From Hyphomicrobiales bacterium (GTDB lineage Bacteria; Pseudomonadota; Alphaproteobacteria; Rhizobiales; HXMU1428-3): a stretch of 5,545 nt of DNA. Below the pieces are notes generated by a model. The model worked only from the letters and a program-made list of their open reading frames with translations, did not search any database and had not been told where the DNA came from. Below, in pieces: positions 5,441 through 5,545 of this stretch (positions are counted from its first letter, which is position 1; every line of letters begins with the position of its first letter). The stretch spans positions 1-5,545 of the forward strand of contig JAJFHW010000189.1 of the NCBI GenBank assembly GCA_021775385.1. Reading direction: 5' to 3'. Made by a program: the position numbers and the translations under genes.

Positions 5441-5545
5441 ATGACAAAACAAAATTACTATATAAGAAAGTTAAAATGGGCTCTAAAATACAAATCTAGA
5501 GGCTTAAAACCCGTTTATAACGAATTATACTATGATCGCATAGCA
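5441..5545 (+). CDS. Unrecognised protein, N-terminal 35 codons, runs off the window
   Basis: An ATG at 5441 opens a frame without a stop to the last base, 35 codons, beginning MTKQNYYIRKLKWALKYKSR and continuing GLKPVYNELYYDRIA. It is basic and tyrosine-rich, with no signal peptide or membrane segment in what is visible. GAGAG (5431-5435) lies five bases before the ATG and is a plausible Shine-Dalgarno. No minus-strand frame stays open across this stretch. I do not recognise the family from so short a piece and assign no function. It is divergent from asmA across a 435-base gap. The chance that it is spurious is real, because 35 open codons in AT-rich DNA is weak evidence; the binding site and codon-like composition tip the balance. 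Confidence 0.45.
   Translation, partial: MTKQNYYIRKLKWALKYKSRGLKPVYNELYYDRIA

Overview
The window most likely comes from an AT-rich alphaproteobacterium, probably of the Hyphomicrobiales/Rhizobiales type. Three things point there: a class II fumarase C-terminus of alphaproteobacterial character, a small RHH_4-type ribbon-helix-helix protein just downstream of it, and a very large AsmA-family protein with a charged coiled-coil tail. The taxonomic call is by recognition only; no search was run.

Layout, left to right. Bases 2-121 are the last 39 codons of fumC (+). Bases 122-366 hold no gene but contain two copies of a hairpin-forming intergenic repeat and a separate 10-bp inverted repeat. Bases 367-594 encode the ribbon-helix-helix protein (+). 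Bases 595-904 lie between two convergent genes. They hold a strong hairpin with a U-tract on the minus strand (a terminator) and a GC-rich, hairpin-dense stretch that could be a structured RNA or the 3' UTR of asmA. Bases 905-4966 (or to 5005) are the asmA-like gene on the minus strand, which fills most of the window. Bases 5006-5440 form an AT-rich divergent intergenic region with a composite repeat: three 33-bp units inside an 11-bp outer stem, plus a separate single copy. At 5441 an unrecognised + strand reading frame starts and runs off the window.

The genes do not form an evident pathway. FumC is a TCA-cycle enzyme, the RHH protein is a presumed DNA-binding regulator, and the AsmA-like protein is an inner-membrane-anchored, mostly periplasmic protein of the superfamily linked to lipid transport and outer-membrane homeostasis. 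I see no defence system, insertion sequence, CRISPR array, tRNA or rRNA. The most notable content is non-coding: a dispersed hairpin repeat family present in all three larger intergenic gaps, with a compensatory base-pair change between copies and a nested multi-hairpin version at 5108-5237.
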